A DNA stretch of 64,000 nucleotides from Vreelandella malpeensis. Lineage in GTDB: Bacteria > Pseudomonadota > Gammaproteobacteria > Pseudomonadales > Halomonadaceae. Shown in pieces: positions 29,022 to 41,100 of the stretch. Numbering within the stretch: position 1 is the first letter of the stretch; every line of letters starts with the position of its first letter. The stretch covers positions 248,001-312,000 of the forward strand of contig NZ_WHVL01000004.1 in NCBI RefSeq assembly GCF_020622355.1, in the 5' to 3' direction. Below the pieces are notes generated by a model. That model was not told where the DNA came from. It did no database searches and was given only the letters and a program-made list of their open reading frames with translations. A program made the position numbers and the translations under genes.

Positions 29022-29050
29022 ACTGTAGAAGCAAAAAAAGTGATCGTCCA
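29022..29050 (-). promoter_or_regulatory. Possible promoter for the cold-shock gene
   Basis: On the minus strand TGGACG (29050-29045) and TACAGT (29027-29022) are spaced by 17 bases. This would give a leader of about 55 bases, shorter than the long leader of E. coli cspA. Confidence 0.35.
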
Positions 29051-29093
29051 GTGACGAACTCACGATTCCTTTAAACGCAACGAGCCTCTTTCG

Positions 29094-29750
29094 ATGAGCC
29101 AGATGACCCTGTTCGACGCGCAGTTCGTGCCCTTCGTGATCGCCATCACGCTGCTCTCCATCTCTCCGGGCGTGGACACGCTTCTGGTGATCCGCAATAC
29201 CGCGCGAGGCGGAGTGCGCGACGGCGTGGCCACCAGCGTTGCGATCTGCTGCGGGCTGTTCGTGCACGCTACGGTGTCGGCTCTCGGCATCTCCTTGATC
29301 CTGTTGCAGTCCGCCTTCGCCTTCAACCTGCTCAAGCTGGCAGGCGCCGGCTATCTGGTCTGGCTCGGCGTGACGAGCCTGTTGGCCGCGCGACGAGGGA
29401 CGGCGCTGCCAGTGGGTGAAGCTCGCGTGGCCGGGGCTCGCGTGGGGCTCTTTCAGCCGATCAAGGAGGGACTTCTCTCCAATGTGCTCAACCCCAAGAC
29501 GGTGGTGTTCTACATGGCGTTTCTGCCCCAGTTCATTGCCCCGGGTGAGCCGGTGCTGTTGAAGTCTCTATGGCTTGCCGGGGTGCATTTCGTGATCGCC
29601 AACCTGTGGCAGATCGGCGTGGTGCTGATGGTGGGCGGGACGAGTCGCTTTCTGGCAAGCCCGCGCTTTGCACGGGTGCTCAACGCCGCGACGGGTACGG
29701 TGCTGGTGGGGCTTGGCTTGCGTCTGGCGCTGGAGCAGCGCCCGGGATGA
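29094..29750 (+). CDS. LysE/RhtB-family exporter
   Basis: A 218-aa inner-membrane protein of the LysE/RhtB superfamily, which exports amino acids such as lysine, threonine or homoserine lactone. Several hydrophobic segments and the conserved SPGVDTLLVIRNTARGG near the N-terminus (about 23-39), GYLVWLG, and NPKTVVFYMAFLPQF support the family. The substrate cannot be told. The start region lacks a strong ribosome site; ATG at 29103 is an alternative. It is divergent from the cold-shock gene and converges on slt with an 18-base gap. Confidence 0.9.
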   Translation: MSQMTLFDAQFVPFVIAITLLSISPGVDTLLVIRNTARGGVRDGVATSVAICCGLFVHATVSALGISLILLQSAFAFNLLKLAGAGYLVWLGVTSLLAARRGTALPVGEARVAGARVGLFQPIKEGLLSNVLNPKTVVFYMAFLPQFIAPGEPVLLKSLWLAGVHFVIANLWQIGVVLMVGGTSRFLASPRFARVLNAATGTVLVGLGLRLALEQRPG

Positions 29751-29768
29751 CCGGGCGCTTGTCGGGGG

Positions 29769-31724
29769 TCAGCGCAGCGCGAGCAGGGCGCGGTCATAGC
29801 GTACCTGCTGCTCGTTGTCGCTGAGCAGCGTCACGCCCTGGCTGTCGCCACCGTTGGCCAGGCTTTCGAAGATCACCCGGTAGCTCAACACCGCCTGGAC
29901 GTAGTCGCGGGTCTCGCGAAACGGGATGCTCTCGACGAACAGGTCGAACGCCTCTACGCCGCGACCGTCGCCCAGCCATTGATCCACCCGGCCGGGGCCG
30001 GCGTTGTAGGCTGCCGTTGCCGCCAGGCGATTGCCCTGGTAGCGGTTAAGCTTGTCGCGCAGGTAGGTGCTGCCCAGACGAATGTTGAGCTCCGGATCGA
30101 GTACGCCGTAGGGTCCCGGGTCGCTCAGGCCGAGCTGACGGCTGACCAGCGCGGCGGTGCCGGGCATCAGTTGCATCAGCCCTCGCGCACCGGCAGGCGA
30201 GAGTGCCACCGGGTTGTAGGCGCTCTCGCGCCGGGTGATGGCCATCAGAAGATACGGGTCCACTCCGGTCTGCTCGCCCCAGCGCAGGAAGCTTTCGCGG
30301 TAGGCGGGCGGGAAGCGCCAGTCCAGCGCGTCCCACATTTCGCCTGCGATGGTGGTCTGCACCAGCAGCGGGTACCACTGGCGGTGAGCGGCGTAGTCCG
30401 CCAGCGCCCGCGCCTGGGCCGGTGAGGACGTGCGCACGGCGTAGAGCCATTCGCTGTTGGCGAGACCCTCCTCGCCGATCCGCATCAGCGCCTCGGTGCG
30501 CTGTACGGTGGCAAGCGCTGCGGTGTGTTCGCGCGAGGCGTCGTCGAAATGGTTGCGCTCGTTGTTGAGCCGGTAGGGCACGCCGAGGCGTTCGGCGGCG
30601 GCGAAACCGTAGAAGCTGCGATCCAGCGCCGCCTCACGGTAGCGCGCCTCGGCGGCGCCGTGGTTGCCGAGCTGTTCGTTGGCCCGGGCAAGCCAGTACT
30701 GCCAGCGGCTATTGCTTTGCTGGCTGGCAGGCATCTGGGCAATCCAGTTAAGCACCTCCGACCACTGGCGATCCTCCAGCGCCCGGCGTACGCGAAGCTC
30801 GAGCACCCGCTCGCTGTCGAGCCCCGGCAGCACGCTGTCCACCCAGGCAAGCGTGCCCGGCACGCTGCGCACCAGGGCATAGAAGGCAAGCTCCTCCTCG
30901 ATCACGCGGCGCTCGTCGGCTGTCAGCGACAGGCGCGGCGCGATGCTTTGCCAGGCAGAAAGTGCTGCCGGCGTGTTCTCGCGCGTGTAGCGCTGCAAGG
31001 CGGCCTGGTAGAACGCAGCACTCGCCGCGCACTCGGGGCCGAGGCAGGCGGGCGCCTGGGTGACCGCGGAAAGGTTGCCCTCGATGCGCTCGACGGTCTC
31101 CTCGGCGGTCTGCCACTGGCCACTCAGAAGCCCACCGAGATAGCTTGAAAGCCCTGTCTCGCCGGCCTGCCAGGCCAGCATCTTGCGCTCCCATACGGCG
31201 CGGTCGTCGATGGTGCCATCCGCGCGCAGCCGGTTGAACAGGCTGTCGCAGGCGTTGGGCTGCGAGCCGCCGGTCAGCCAGAGCTCGCGTCCCGCCGCGC
31301 GGGCCTCGAGCGGCGAGCGGTCGAGCAGAGCACTGTAGTAGTAGCACTGGCGCGCGGTGCCGTCCGGCACGCCGTCGGCCACGGCGAGCAGATCATCAAA
31401 ACGGCCGGCGTAGCCGTAGTTGGCGATCGCCTGGCCGCGTATCCACTCCGAGAGCGGCGAGTCGCGGTAGCGGTCGATGAACGCCTGGATGCGCTGAGCG
31501 GGAACGTTCGGGAGCTGGCCGCGCAGGCGATGGTACTCCACGTAGCCCCCCAGCACGTGATCGTTGACCACGCGCTCGTCAACGCGCTGCCACTGCTGGT
31601 CGCGGGCGGCTTGAAGGGCATCGCGCATCTGGGCGTCGGTGGCCGCCCCCGCGTGGCTGGACAGACCGACGATCGCCGCGGCGCATAGCGCGCGAAGGCG
31701 AAAACGAACTCGCAAAACCGGCAT
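29769..31724 (-). CDS. slt: Soluble lytic murein transglycosylase
   Basis: Slt70-type periplasmic enzyme that cuts the MurNAc-GlcNAc bond and leaves a 1,6-anhydro end. The 651-aa product has a signal peptide (cleaved near SSHAGA-ATDA), a long alpha-helical superhelix of U and L domains (about 30-480), and a lysozyme-like catalytic domain with Glu500 in RRESAYNPVALSPAGARGLMQLMPGTA and YNAGPGR (573-579). It is transcribed divergently from htpG. Confidence 0.95.
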   Translation of the reverse strand: MPVLRVRFRLRALCAAAIVGLSSHAGAATDAQMRDALQAARDQQWQRVDERVVNDHVLGGYVEYHRLRGQLPNVPAQRIQAFIDRYRDSPLSEWIRGQAIANYGYAGRFDDLLAVADGVPDGTARQCYYYSALLDRSPLEARAAGRELWLTGGSQPNACDSLFNRLRADGTIDDRAVWERKMLAWQAGETGLSSYLGGLLSGQWQTAEETVERIEGNLSAVTQAPACLGPECAASAAFYQAALQRYTRENTPAALSAWQSIAPRLSLTADERRVIEEELAFYALVRSVPGTLAWVDSVLPGLDSERVLELRVRRALEDRQWSEVLNWIAQMPASQQSNSRWQYWLARANEQLGNHGAAEARYREAALDRSFYGFAAAERLGVPYRLNNERNHFDDASREHTAALATVQRTEALMRIGEEGLANSEWLYAVRTSSPAQARALADYAAHRQWYPLLVQTTIAGEMWDALDWRFPPAYRESFLRWGEQTGVDPYLLMAITRRESAYNPVALSPAGARGLMQLMPGTAALVSRQLGLSDPGPYGVLDPELNIRLGSTYLRDKLNRYQGNRLAATAAYNAGPGRVDQWLGDGRGVEAFDLFVESIPFRETRDYVQAVLSYRVIFESLANGGDSQGVTLLSDNEQQVRYDRALLALR

Positions 31725-31792
31725 GGCTTCCTCTCTTGCCTGGTGAGCTGACTGCTGAAATAAGAGTAAAACGATGGAATAGGGGTGAAGCG

Positions 31793-31830
31793 ACTATAGT
31801 GGACTATAACGACAAACGCCGCGCGCACAA
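31793..31830 (-). promoter_or_regulatory. Possible slt promoter with repeated TATAGT boxes
   Basis: On the minus strand TATAGTC occurs twice, exactly 10 bases apart (31808-31802 and 31798-31792). The first lies 16 bases after TTGTGC (31830-31825). Both resemble a -10 box, so two start points or a small regulator site are possible. Confidence 0.35.
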
Positions 31831-31881
31831 TCCCTCTCTAGGCGATCTGCCTCGCCTCGATATCTCGATGCCACTCATTTG

Positions 31882-31909
31882 CTTGAAATCTTTCGGCCTA
31901 GCCCCATAT
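31882..31909 (+). promoter_or_regulatory. Heat-shock (sigma-32) promoter for htpG
   Basis: CTTGAAA (31882-31888), a 13-base spacer, and CCCCATAT (31902-31909) match the RpoH consensus CTTGAAA-N11-16-CCCCATNT at every defined base. It lies about 72 bases before the htpG start, which is a known heat-shock gene. Confidence 0.85.
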
Positions 31910-31981
31910 TGACTGCACACGAGACACTGCGCCTTTTTAGAGCGCATCGGATATCCAGTGATTGGCAATTGAGGGCTACGC

Positions 31982-33886
31982 ATGAGCACCGCCACCCACG
32001 AAGAGACGCTTGGTTTTCAAACAGAAGTCAAGCAGCTTCTCAACCTGATGATCAACTCCCTGTACTCCAACCGGGAAATCTTCCTGCGCGAGCTGATCTC
32101 CAACGCCGCCGACGCCTGCGACAAGCTGCGCTACGCTGCCCTCGACAACGACGCGCTGTATGAAGGCGACAGCGACCTGCGCATCGAGATCGAGCACGAC
32201 GCCAGCGCCAACACGGTGACGCTGCGCGACAACGGCATCGGGATGAACCGCGAGGATGTGATTGCCAACCTGGGCACCATCGCCCGCTCCGGCACCGCCG
32301 AGTTCATGCAGCAACTCACCGGCGAGCAGCAGAAGGACGCCAAGCTGATCGGCCAGTTCGGCGTCGGTTTCTACTCCGGCTTCATCGTTGCCGACGAAGT
32401 CACCGTGCGCACCCGCAAGGCTGGCACCAGCGCTCAGGAAGGCGTCGAGTGGCGCTCCAGGGGCGAGGGCGAGTTCAGCGTCGCCGACATCGAGCGCGAC
32501 AAGCACGGCACCGAGATCATCCTTCACCTCAAGGACGACGCCAAGGAGTTCGCCGACGAGTACCGCCTGCAGGGGCTCGTTCGCAAGTACTCGGATCACA
32601 TCGAAGTGCCGGTGCGCATGCCGAAGATCGAGACTGCCAAGGACGATGATGGCAACGAGATCGAAGGCAGCGAAGTCACTACCTGGGAGACCATCAATGA
32701 GGCCACCGCCCTGTGGGTGCGGCCGAAGTCCGAGGTCTCGGACGACGAATACAAGGCGTTCTACAAGCACGTTGCCCACGACTTCAGTGACCCGCTGACC
32801 TGGAGCCACAACAAGGTCGAGGGCAAGCTCGAGTACACGAGCCTTCTCTACGTGCCCGGCCGGGCGCCCTTCGACATGTTCGAGCGCGATGGCGCGCGCG
32901 GCGTGAAGCTCTACGTGCAACGCGTGTTCATCATGGACGACGCCGAACAGTTCCTGCCGCTCTATCTGCGCTTCATCAAGGGCGTGCTCGACACGCGCGA
33001 TCTGTCGCTCAACGTCTCGCGCGAGATTCTCCAGCAGGACCCGAAGGTCGAGAAGATCAAGGGCGCGCTCACCAAGCGGGCGCTGGACATGCTCAAGAAG
33101 CTCTCCAAGGACGACGAGCAGTACAAGACGTTCTGGAGCACCTTCGGAAGCGTTCTGAAGGAAGGCCCCGGCGAAGACCCGGCCAACCGCGAGAAGATCG
33201 GCGAGCTCTTGCGCTTTGCGTCCACCCATACCGATACCGCCGCCCAGGAGCAGTCGCTGGCCGGTTACATCGAGCGCATGAAGGAAGGCCAGCAGAAGAT
33301 CTACTACGTGGTGGCGGACAGCTTCAACGCGGCGAAGAACAGCCCCCACCTGGAGATCTTCCGCAAGAAGGGCATCGAGGTACTGCTGCTGTCCGATCGC
33401 ATCGATGAATGGCTGATGACCCATCTCACCGAGTTCGACGGCAAGACGTTCGCTGACGTGGCCAAGGGTGAACTCGATCTTGGCGATGTCGAGAACGAAG
33501 AGGAGAAGAAGGCCCAGGAGGAGACCGCCAAGGCCAAGGAAGAGCTGGTCAAGCGCGTGAAGGAGGCGCTCGGTGACGGTGTTCAGGAAGTGAAGATTAC
33601 CCACCGCCTGACCGACTCGCCCGCCTGCGTGGTGCTGCCCGAGCACGAGATGGGCTACCAGATGCGCCGCATCATGGAGGCCGCCGGCCAGCCGCTGCCG
33701 GAGGTGAAGCCGATCCTCGAGCTTAACCCGGAACACGCGCTGGTCGATCGCCTGGAGGCGAGCGACGACGACGCTTTCGGCCAGCTGGCGCACATCCTGC
33801 TTGACCAGGCAATCATCGCCGAAGGCGGCCATCTGGACGACCCGGCGGCCTACGTCAAGCGGCTCAATAGCGTGCTGACCGCCTGA
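31982..33886 (+). CDS. htpG: Molecular chaperone HtpG (Hsp90)
   Basis: Bacterial Hsp90, an ATP-driven dimeric chaperone. The 634-aa product has the N-terminal GHL ATPase ([11 protein letters not shown] 41-51, then DNGIGM and [11 protein letters not shown]), the middle domain and a C-terminal dimerisation domain. It lacks the eukaryotic charged linker and the MEEVD tail, as expected. A consensus heat-shock promoter lies upstream and a strong terminator downstream, so it is monocistronic. Confidence 0.98.
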   Translation: MSTATHEETLGFQTEVKQLLNLMINSLYSNREIFLRELISNAADACDKLRYAALDNDALYEGDSDLRIEIEHDASANTVTLRDNGIGMNREDVIANLGTIARSGTAEFMQQLTGEQQKDAKLIGQFGVGFYSGFIVADEVTVRTRKAGTSAQEGVEWRSRGEGEFSVADIERDKHGTEIILHLKDDAKEFADEYRLQGLVRKYSDHIEVPVRMPKIETAKDDDGNEIEGSEVTTWETINEATALWVRPKSEVSDDEYKAFYKHVAHDFSDPLTWSHNKVEGKLEYTSLLYVPGRAPFDMFERDGARGVKLYVQRVFIMDDAEQFLPLYLRFIKGVLDTRDLSLNVSREILQQDPKVEKIKGALTKRALDMLKKLSKDDEQYKTFWSTFGSVLKEGPGEDPANREKIGELLRFASTHTDTAAQEQSLAGYIERMKEGQQKIYYVVADSFNAAKNSPHLEIFRKKGIEVLLLSDRIDEWLMTHLTEFDGKTFADVAKGELDLGDVENEEEKKAQEETAKAKEELVKRVKEALGDGVQEVKITHRLTDSPACVVLPEHEMGYQMRRIMEAAGQPLPEVKPILELNPEHALVDRLEASDDDAFGQLAHILLDQAIIAEGGHLDDPAAYVKRLNSVLTA

Positions 33887-33907
33887 ACGTGATGCGTTGA
33901 CAACACG

Positions 33908-33935
33908 GCCCGCCGGCTTGCCGGCGGGCTGTTTT
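33908..33935 (+). terminator. Rho-independent terminator after htpG
   Basis: A perfect 10-bp stem GCCCGCCGGC / GCCGGCGGGC with a TT top is followed by TGTTTTC. It lies 21 bases after the htpG stop. Confidence 0.85.
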
Positions 33936-34029
33936 CGTTGGCGAGCGTCAAAACCGCCGGTGGCGCCCTCGTGCGCCACGCCATTGATGGTAAAGTAGCC
34001 GCCATCGTCCAGAGACTCAGGAAAACACC

Positions 34030-35097
34030 ATGGCCTTGGAGCAGAGCAACGTCGCCGTTCTCGGTGGAGGGAGCTTCGGTACCGCGCTTGCCAGCATCGC
34101 CGCCGATAACGGCGCGACGGTGCGTCAATGGATGCGCGACCACGCGCTGGTGGAGCAGATCAATCGGGAGCGGCGAAACGGCCGCTACCTGCCGGACTAC
34201 GCGATCAACGAACGTGTCGAGGCCACCACCGATATCCGCCACGCGGTGGAGGGGGCGGCCATCGTGCTGGTGGCGATTCCCTCGAAGGCGTTTCGCCAGG
34301 TGGTCGAGCAGGCAAAGCCCTGGCTTTCGCCGGAGCAAATCCTGGTCAGCACCACCAAGGGCATCGAGCAGGAGGGCTTTCTGCTCATGAGCCAGGTGCT
34401 CGAGGAAATCACCGGATTTGACCATATCGGCGTGATCGCCGGTCCCAACCTCGCCTCCGAGATCGCCGACAAGCAGCTCACCGCCACGGTGATCGCCAGC
34501 GCCGATCCTGGTACCCGTACCCGGGTGCAGAAGGCGCTGGGGTGCAGCTACTTTCGCGTCTACGCCAGCGATGACCGCCACGGGGTGGAGCTTGGCGGGG
34601 CGCTCAAGAACATCTACGCCATCTCCGCCGGCATGGCGGCCGCACTCGGCATGGGCGAGAACACCCGAAGCATGCTGATGACTCGGGCGCTGGCCGAGAT
34701 GGGCCGCTTCGCCGTCGCCCAGGGCGCCAACCCGATGACCTTTCTAGGACTGGCCGGCGTGGGGGACTTGATCGTCACCTGCTCGTCGAAGCTTTCGCGC
34801 AACTACCGGGTCGGCTACGCCATGGGCGAGGGGCGAAGCCTCGACGAGGCCGTCGAGGCCCTCGGCCAGGTGGCGGAAGGGGTCAATACCGTCCGGCTCG
34901 TGTGCGACAAGGCAAGAGAGATGAACGTCTACATGCCGCTTGCCGAAGGCTTGAAAAGGGTGCTGTTCGAAGGCGTGGCCGCCAAGGAGATGGCCGGGCT
35001 CTTGATGGCGGGCGAGCAGAGCAGCGACGTCGAGTTCGTGCTGCCCCGGGAGGCGGTCCTCGAGGCGCACCGCGGCGAAAAGGTGCGCCATGACTAG
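34030..35097 (+). CDS. gpsA: Glycerol-3-phosphate dehydrogenase [NAD(P)+]
   Basis: GpsA reduces dihydroxyacetone phosphate to sn-glycerol-3-phosphate, the backbone of all phospholipids. The 355-aa product has the Rossmann motif [10 protein letters not shown] (12-21), the [10 protein letters not shown] and [10 protein letters not shown] stretches, and the catalytic Lys193 in [12 protein letters not shown]. The C-terminal [11 protein letters not shown] is conserved. It overlaps sixA by eight bases. It supplies the pathway that psd acts in later. Confidence 0.97.
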   Translation: MALEQSNVAVLGGGSFGTALASIAADNGATVRQWMRDHALVEQINRERRNGRYLPDYAINERVEATTDIRHAVEGAAIVLVAIPSKAFRQVVEQAKPWLSPEQILVSTTKGIEQEGFLLMSQVLEEITGFDHIGVIAGPNLASEIADKQLTATVIASADPGTRTRVQKALGCSYFRVYASDDRHGVELGGALKNIYAISAGMAAALGMGENTRSMLMTRALAEMGRFAVAQGANPMTFLGLAGVGDLIVTCSSKLSRNYRVGYAMGEGRSLDEAVEALGQVAEGVNTVRLVCDKAREMNVYMPLAEGLKRVLFEGVAAKEMAGLLMAGEQSSDVEFVLPREAVLEAHRGEKVRHD

Positions 35098-35569
35098 CGC
35101 ATCAAGACTTGTGATCATGCGCCACGGTGAAGCCGGCCCCGGCCGGGTGGACGCGGCGCGTGCCCTGACATCGCGCGGCGAGCGCGAAGCATCGCGCATG
35201 GGCGCGTGGCTCGCCAACGACTACCGGCACACGCTGCTTGCGCTCTACGCAAGCCCCTTCGTACGCGCCCAGCAGACCGCGACGCTGGTCGGTCAGGCGC
35301 TGGGACAGCCGGTGCGTACCCTCGAGGGCATCACGCCGGACGATGACCCGCAGGCGGTATGCGACTGGCTGCTCGAGCAACAGGAGGGCTGCATCGTGCT
35401 GGTCAGCCACATGCCGCTGGTGGGGATGCTGACCGGACGGCTGGTGGAGGGGGCGCGAAGCCCGGGGGTGGGGTTTGCGACCGCGGCGGTCGCCGAGCTC
35501 GACGGCGACGTTTGGGCTGCCGGCTGCGCTCGGCTGGTGCGCTTCACCGAGCCTTCCATGCTGGGATAG
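35090..35569 (+). CDS. sixA: Phosphohistidine phosphatase SixA
   Basis: A 159-aa member of the histidine phosphatase superfamily that removes phosphate from phosphohistidine. In E. coli it acts on NPr of the nitrogen PTS. The RHG motif is at 11-13 (His12), and a second conserved His lies in [10 protein letters not shown]. The ATG is inside the end of gpsA with AAAGGTG upstream, so translation is coupled. The presence of ptsN and ptsO in the same window fits a role in that phosphotransfer chain, though the link is an inference. Confidence 0.9.
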   Translation: MTSASRLVIMRHGEAGPGRVDAARALTSRGEREASRMGAWLANDYRHTLLALYASPFVRAQQTATLVGQALGQPVRTLEGITPDDDPQAVCDWLLEQQEGCIVLVSHMPLVGMLTGRLVEGARSPGVGFATAAVAELDGDVWAAGCARLVRFTEPSMLG

Positions 35570-35570
35570 A

Positions 35571-35606
35571 AAAAGGGTCGCCGCCCGTCTGGCGGGCGGC
35601 GAGGGG
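35571..35606. terminator. Terminator between convergent sixA and gatB
   Basis: A 9-bp stem CGCCGCCCG / CGGGCGGCG with a 5-base loop lies at 35579-35601. On the minus strand it is followed by ACCCTTTTTC, so it best serves gatB. The plus-strand side has no T-run. Confidence 0.75.
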
Positions 35607-35607
35607 G

Positions 35608-37062
35608 CTAGAGCAGGGCGTCGAGTTTCTGCTTCAACAGCCCGTTGACCTGCTGCGGGTTGGCGGTACCGCGTGAGGCCTTCATCACCTGGCCGACGAA
35701 GTAGCCGATCATCTTGCCGCGCTTGTCCGGCTCCGCGTCGCGGTACTGGGCGACCTGGGCAGGGCTTTCGGCGATCACCTGGTCGATCATCGCCTCGATG
35801 GCACCGCTGTCGGTCACCTGCTTCAGGCCCTTGGACTCGATCACCTCGTCGGCGCTGCCGCCCTGGCCGTTCCACAGCGCCTGGAAGACTTCCTTGGCGG
35901 CCTTGCCATTGATGGTGCCGTCGACCACGCGCTCGATCAGTCCGCCAAGCTGCTGGGCGGAGACCGGGCTCTGGTGAATGGCGAGGTTTTCGCGGTTCAA
36001 GGCCCCGGAAAGCTCGCCCTGCACCCAGTTGGCGGCCTGCTTGGCATCGCCGCACACCTGGTACGCCTCTTCGAAGAACTCCGCCATCTCGCGACTTGTC
36101 GCGAGCACGTTGGCGTCATAGGCCGAAAGCCCGAGCTCGTTCTGGAAGCGCGCGCGCTTGTCCGCCGGCAGCTCTGGCAGAAGGGTCTTCAGATGGTCGA
36201 GGTAGGCCTGGTCGAGCACCACCGGCAGAAGGTCCGGGCAGGGGAAGTAGCGGTAGTCGTTGGCTTCTTCCTTGGTGCGCATGCTGCGCGTCTCATCGCG
36301 TTCCGGGTCGAACAGGCGCGTCTCCTGAACTACCTTGCCGCCATCCTCGATCAGCTCGATCTGGCGCTCGACCTCGAAGGCGATGGCGCGCTCGACGAAG
36401 CGAAACGAGTTGACGTTCTTGATCTCGGCGCGGGTGCCGAAGGCATCCGCTCCCTTGGGGCGCACCGAGACGTTGACGTCGCAGCGCATCGAGCCTTCTG
36501 CCATGTTACCGTCGGAAATGCCCAGATAGGTGACGATCGAGTGGATCGCCTTCAAGTAAGCCGCGGCTTCCTTGGCGCTGCGCATGTCCGGTTCGGAGAC
36601 GATCTCCAGGAGCGGGGTGCCGGCACGGTTGAGATCGATGCCGGTCATGCCCTGAAAGTCCTCGTGCAGCGACTTGCCGGCGTCCTCCTCCAGGTGGGCG
36701 TGGTGGATGCGGATGCGCTTGGTGACGTCGTCATCCAGAGTGATCTCCACCTCGCCGGCGCCGACGATCGGGTGATACATCTGGCTGGTCTGGTAGCCCT
36801 TGGGCAGGTCCGGGTAGAAGTAGTTCTTGCGATCGAACACCGAGACTTCCGGGATTTCGGCGTGTACCGCGAGGCCGAACTGCACCGCCATCGCCACCGC
36901 CTGCTCGTTGAGCACGGGCAAGCTGCCGGGCAGGCCCAGGTCCACTGCGCTTGCCTGGGTATTGGGTTCGCTTCCGAAGGCGGTCGACGATCCGGAGAAG
37001 ATCTTCGAGCGGGTAGCGAGCTGAACGTGGACCTCGAGCCCAATTACGGTTTCCCATTGCAT
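35608..37062 (-). CDS. gatB: Asp/Glu-tRNA amidotransferase subunit B
   Basis: GatB binds misacylated Glu-tRNA(Gln) or Asp-tRNA(Asn) and phosphorylates the side chain for amidation. The 484-aa product starts [24 protein letters not shown] and has [15 protein letters not shown] and [13 protein letters not shown] from the cradle domain. A helical domain and a YqeY-like C-terminal tail that contacts tRNA follow. The ATG at 37062 overlaps the gatA stop by one base; a longer frame to 37104 is inside gatA. Third gene of gatCAB. Confidence 0.97.
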   Translation of the reverse strand: MQWETVIGLEVHVQLATRSKIFSGSSTAFGSEPNTQASAVDLGLPGSLPVLNEQAVAMAVQFGLAVHAEIPEVSVFDRKNYFYPDLPKGYQTSQMYHPIVGAGEVEITLDDDVTKRIRIHHAHLEEDAGKSLHEDFQGMTGIDLNRAGTPLLEIVSEPDMRSAKEAAAYLKAIHSIVTYLGISDGNMAEGSMRCDVNVSVRPKGADAFGTRAEIKNVNSFRFVERAIAFEVERQIELIEDGGKVVQETRLFDPERDETRSMRTKEEANDYRYFPCPDLLPVVLDQAYLDHLKTLLPELPADKRARFQNELGLSAYDANVLATSREMAEFFEEAYQVCGDAKQAANWVQGELSGALNRENLAIHQSPVSAQQLGGLIERVVDGTINGKAAKEVFQALWNGQGGSADEVIESKGLKQVTDSGAIEAMIDQVIAESPAQVAQYRDAEPDKRGKMIGYFVGQVMKASRGTANPQQVNGLLKQKLDALL

Positions 37063-38522
37063 CAGGCGTTCTCCTCGGCGAGTGCGGGAAGGTGACGGTG
37101 CCAATCAGTGGCTTGCTGGAACTGGTGGGCAACGTTCAGAAGCTGCGCCTCGGCGAAGTGGGTGCCGAGGATCTGCAGGCCCACCGGGCGGCCATGGGCA
37201 AAGCCTGCCGGCACGCTGATGCCGGGAATGCCCGCGAGGTTCACGGCGATGGTGTAGATGTCCTGCAGGTACATCGATACCGGGTCCTTCTTGGCGCCCA
37301 GGTTGAACGCGGTGGTGGGGGCTGCTGGGCCCATCAGCACGTCAACGTCCTCGAAGGCATCCAGGAAATCCTGGCGAATCAGGCGGCGCACCTTCTGCGC
37401 CTTGATGTAGTAGGCATCGAAGAAGCCTTCCGAGAGCGTATGGGTGCCGATCAGGATGCGTCGCTTGACCTCCTCGCCGAAGCCCTCCTGGCGCGTGCGG
37501 GTGTAGAGATCGATCAGGTCCTTGGGGTCTTCGCAGCGGTGGCCGAAGCGCACGCCATCGAAGCGCGACAGGTTCGACGAGGCCTCCGCCGGGGCGATGA
37601 CGTAGTAGGCGGGGATGGCGTAGTGGGTATGCGGCAGGCTGACCTCGCGCACGGTGGCACCCAGCGACTCGTACACCCTGACCGCCTCGCGCACGGCGCG
37701 CTCGACGTCGGCATCGAGGCCGTCACCGAAATACTCCTTGGGCAGACCGATCTTGAGCCCGGACAGCGGTGCATCGAGGTTCTCGGTGTAGTCCGGCACG
37801 CCTCGGGCGGCGCTGGTGGAGTCACGCACGTCGTGGCCGGCGATGACGTTCATCAGGTGCGCGCAGTCGGAGGCCGAGCGCGCCATGGGACCGGCCTGGT
37901 CGAGACTCGAGGCGTAGGCGATCATCCCGTAACGCGAGACGCGTCCGTAGGTGGGCTTGAGCCCGGTGATGCCGCAGAACGCCGCCGGCTGGCGGATCGA
38001 GCCGCCGGTGTCGGTACCCAGTGCGGCCGGCACCAGTCCCGCCGCCACTGCGGCGGCACTGCCGCCGGAGCTTCCGCCGGGAACGGCTTTCAGATCCCAG
38101 GGGTTCTTCACCGGGCCATAGTGGCTGTTCTCGTTGGAGGAGCCCATGGCGAACTCGTCCATGTTGGTCTTGCCCAGGCTCACGGTATGCGCGGCCTCGA
38201 GCTTCTCCACCACGGTGGCGTCGTAAGGGGCGACGAAGTTGTCGAGCATCTTCGAGCCGCAGCTGGTCTTAACGCTCTGGGTACAGAAGATGTCCTTGAG
38301 CGCCAGCGGGATGCCGGCGAGCGCGTGGGCGTGGCCATCAGCGCGAGCCTTGTCGGCGGCCTCGGCGGCGTTGAGCGCGCGCTCGGCGGTCACGCTGATG
38401 AAGCTGTTGAGCTTGTCATCGAGGCGTTCGATGCGCTGCAGGTAGTGCGCGGTGATCTCGCGGCTCGAGAGCTCGCCGCTTTTCAGGGCGGCGGCCAGCT
38501 GGGTGACGGTTTGATCATGCAT
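37062..38522 (-). CDS. gatA: Asp/Glu-tRNA amidotransferase subunit A
   Basis: GatA hydrolyses glutamine and passes ammonia to GatB. It is an amidase-signature enzyme of 486 aa with the Lys-cisSer-Ser triad K76 (LALKDIF), S151 (PGGSSGGS) and S175 ([10 protein letters not shown]). The ATG at 38522 gives MHDQTVTQL, the family start; upstream sequence in frame back to 38702 has no likeness and overlaps gatC. Confidence 0.98.
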   Translation of the reverse strand: MHDQTVTQLAAALKSGELSSREITAHYLQRIERLDDKLNSFISVTAERALNAAEAADKARADGHAHALAGIPLALKDIFCTQSVKTSCGSKMLDNFVAPYDATVVEKLEAAHTVSLGKTNMDEFAMGSSNENSHYGPVKNPWDLKAVPGGSSGGSAAAVAAGLVPAALGTDTGGSIRQPAAFCGITGLKPTYGRVSRYGMIAYASSLDQAGPMARSASDCAHLMNVIAGHDVRDSTSAARGVPDYTENLDAPLSGLKIGLPKEYFGDGLDADVERAVREAVRVYESLGATVREVSLPHTHYAIPAYYVIAPAEASSNLSRFDGVRFGHRCEDPKDLIDLYTRTRQEGFGEEVKRRILIGTHTLSEGFFDAYYIKAQKVRRLIRQDFLDAFEDVDVLMGPAAPTTAFNLGAKKDPVSMYLQDIYTIAVNLAGIPGISVPAGFAHGRPVGLQILGTHFAEAQLLNVAHQFQQATDWHRHLPALAEENA

Positions 38523-38583
38523 GACCCAAAAGCTCCGTTCGGGACGAATGTAAAAAAGCCAGGAAGGACGGTGCGCGCATCGC

Positions 38584-38871
38584 TTATTCGACCACGCGGG
38601 GCACGAGGTAGAGCCCCTCCTCGGTGGCCGGCGCACAGCGCTGGTACTGCTCGCGCCGGTCGGTTTCGGTGACCTCGTCGGCACGCAGGCGCTGGGTGGC
38701 ATCGAGCGGGTGGGCCAGAGGAGCGACGTTATCGGTATTGACCTGTTGAAGCTGGTCGACCATCTCCAGGATCCGGCTCAAGTCGTCCACGAAACGGTTG
38801 GCCTGGTCGTCGCTGATGGCGAGTCGGGCCAGGTGGGCGGCCCGGCGCACATGGGATTCTTCAAGCGCCAT
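38584..38871 (-). CDS. gatC: Asp/Glu-tRNA amidotransferase subunit C
   Basis: The small subunit that wraps around GatA and stabilises the complex. It is 95 aa and has the family form: [21 protein letters not shown] at the start and YLVPRVVE at the end. It is the first gene of the gatCAB operon and is divergent from mreB. The complex means some Gln- or Asn-tRNA is made by the indirect transamidation route; which one depends on the synthetases elsewhere. Confidence 0.95.
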   Translation of the reverse strand: MALEESHVRRAAHLARLAISDDQANRFVDDLSRILEMVDQLQQVNTDNVAPLAHPLDATQRLRADEVTETDRREQYQRCAPATEEGLYLVPRVVE

Positions 38872-40134
<1,263 letters not shown>

Positions 40135-40158
40135 TCCTGGCGGTTTGCTGCGGGGGAA

Positions 40159-41100
40159 TTGCCTATTAAACCGCTCTTTTCGCATGGCCCCTTGCCGGGC
40201 TATCGACTCTTCTTTTGCGTGCTGGTGGCGAGTGCCTTGATGTTCGTCGACCAGCGCTTTACCCGTATGGAAGACGTGCGTGCCCATATGACCATGGTGG
40301 TGGCGCCGATCCAGTGGGTCGTCAGCCTGCCGAGCGATCTGCTCAACTGGGGGGCGCTGGTGTTCTCGGACCAGCAGGCCCTGGTGGACGAGAATCGCCG
40401 CCTGCGCGAACAGATCCTGACGCTCTCCCACCGTGGCCAGCGCCTGGCGAACCTGACCGCCGAGAACGCCCAGCTGCGCGAGCTGCTCGATGCCGCCGAG
40501 CGCCACGACATTCCCTTCATGTCCGCGGAGTTACTGTCGCTCGACAACGACCCGTTCAGCCATCAGATGGTGGTGGATCGCGGGCACCGCAACGGAGCCT
40601 ACGTCGGCCAGCCGGTGATCGATGCCTTTGGCCTCGTCGGCCAGGTCACGGCGGTATCGGCCTATTCGAGCCGGGTGCTGCTGATGGCGGATGCCAGCCA
40701 CGCCTTGCCGGTGCAGATCAATCGTAACGGGTTGCGCTTCATCGTCCAGGGTACCGGGCGCTACGACAGCGTGAGTGTGCTGCATGTGCCGGACACCGCC
40801 GACATTCGTGAAGGCGATCTCCTGACCACCTCGGGCCTTGCCGGGCGGTTCCCGCCGGGCTACCCGGTAGCGCGGGTCACTGAGGTCTATCACGATCCGG
40901 GTCAGCCCTTCGCGCGCGTCAGCGCCGAACCCACCGCGCAGCTCACCCGCTCGCGCCACTTCCTGCTGCTCTTCCCGCCCGCCATCGAAGCGCAGGGAAC
41001 GCCGCTCTGGAACAACGCCATGTCGATTTCCGCCGCCGCGATCCATGCCGCCGAGCGCCTGGCCGACGAAGCGCCGGCATCGCTTCAGGAGGTGCCCTGA
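40159..41100 (+). CDS. mreC: Rod-shape protein MreC
   Basis: A bitopic inner-membrane protein whose periplasmic part activates PBP2 and RodA. The 313-aa product has a short basic start, one transmembrane helix (about 16-32), a coiled coil (about 70-112, [13 protein letters not shown]...[12 protein letters not shown]) and paired beta domains. The TTG at 40159 gives [11 protein letters not shown], which matches relatives that begin MIKPLF, with GGGGGAA just upstream. Its stop overlaps the mreD start. Confidence 0.94.
   Translation: MPIKPLFSHGPLPGYRLFFCVLVASALMFVDQRFTRMEDVRAHMTMVVAPIQWVVSLPSDLLNWGALVFSDQQALVDENRRLREQILTLSHRGQRLANLTAENAQLRELLDAAERHDIPFMSAELLSLDNDPFSHQMVVDRGHRNGAYVGQPVIDAFGLVGQVTAVSAYSSRVLLMADASHALPVQINRNGLRFIVQGTGRYDSVSVLHVPDTADIREGDLLTTSGLAGRFPPGYPVARVTEVYHDPGQPFARVSAEPTAQLTRSRHFLLLFPPAIEAQGTPLWNNAMSISAAAIHAAERLADEAPASLQEVP

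Noticed and set aside
31976..33979. A 667-codon open frame antisense to htpG
   Set aside because: Complementary shadow of htpG; low-complexity Val/Leu/Gly/His-rich translation with no motif.
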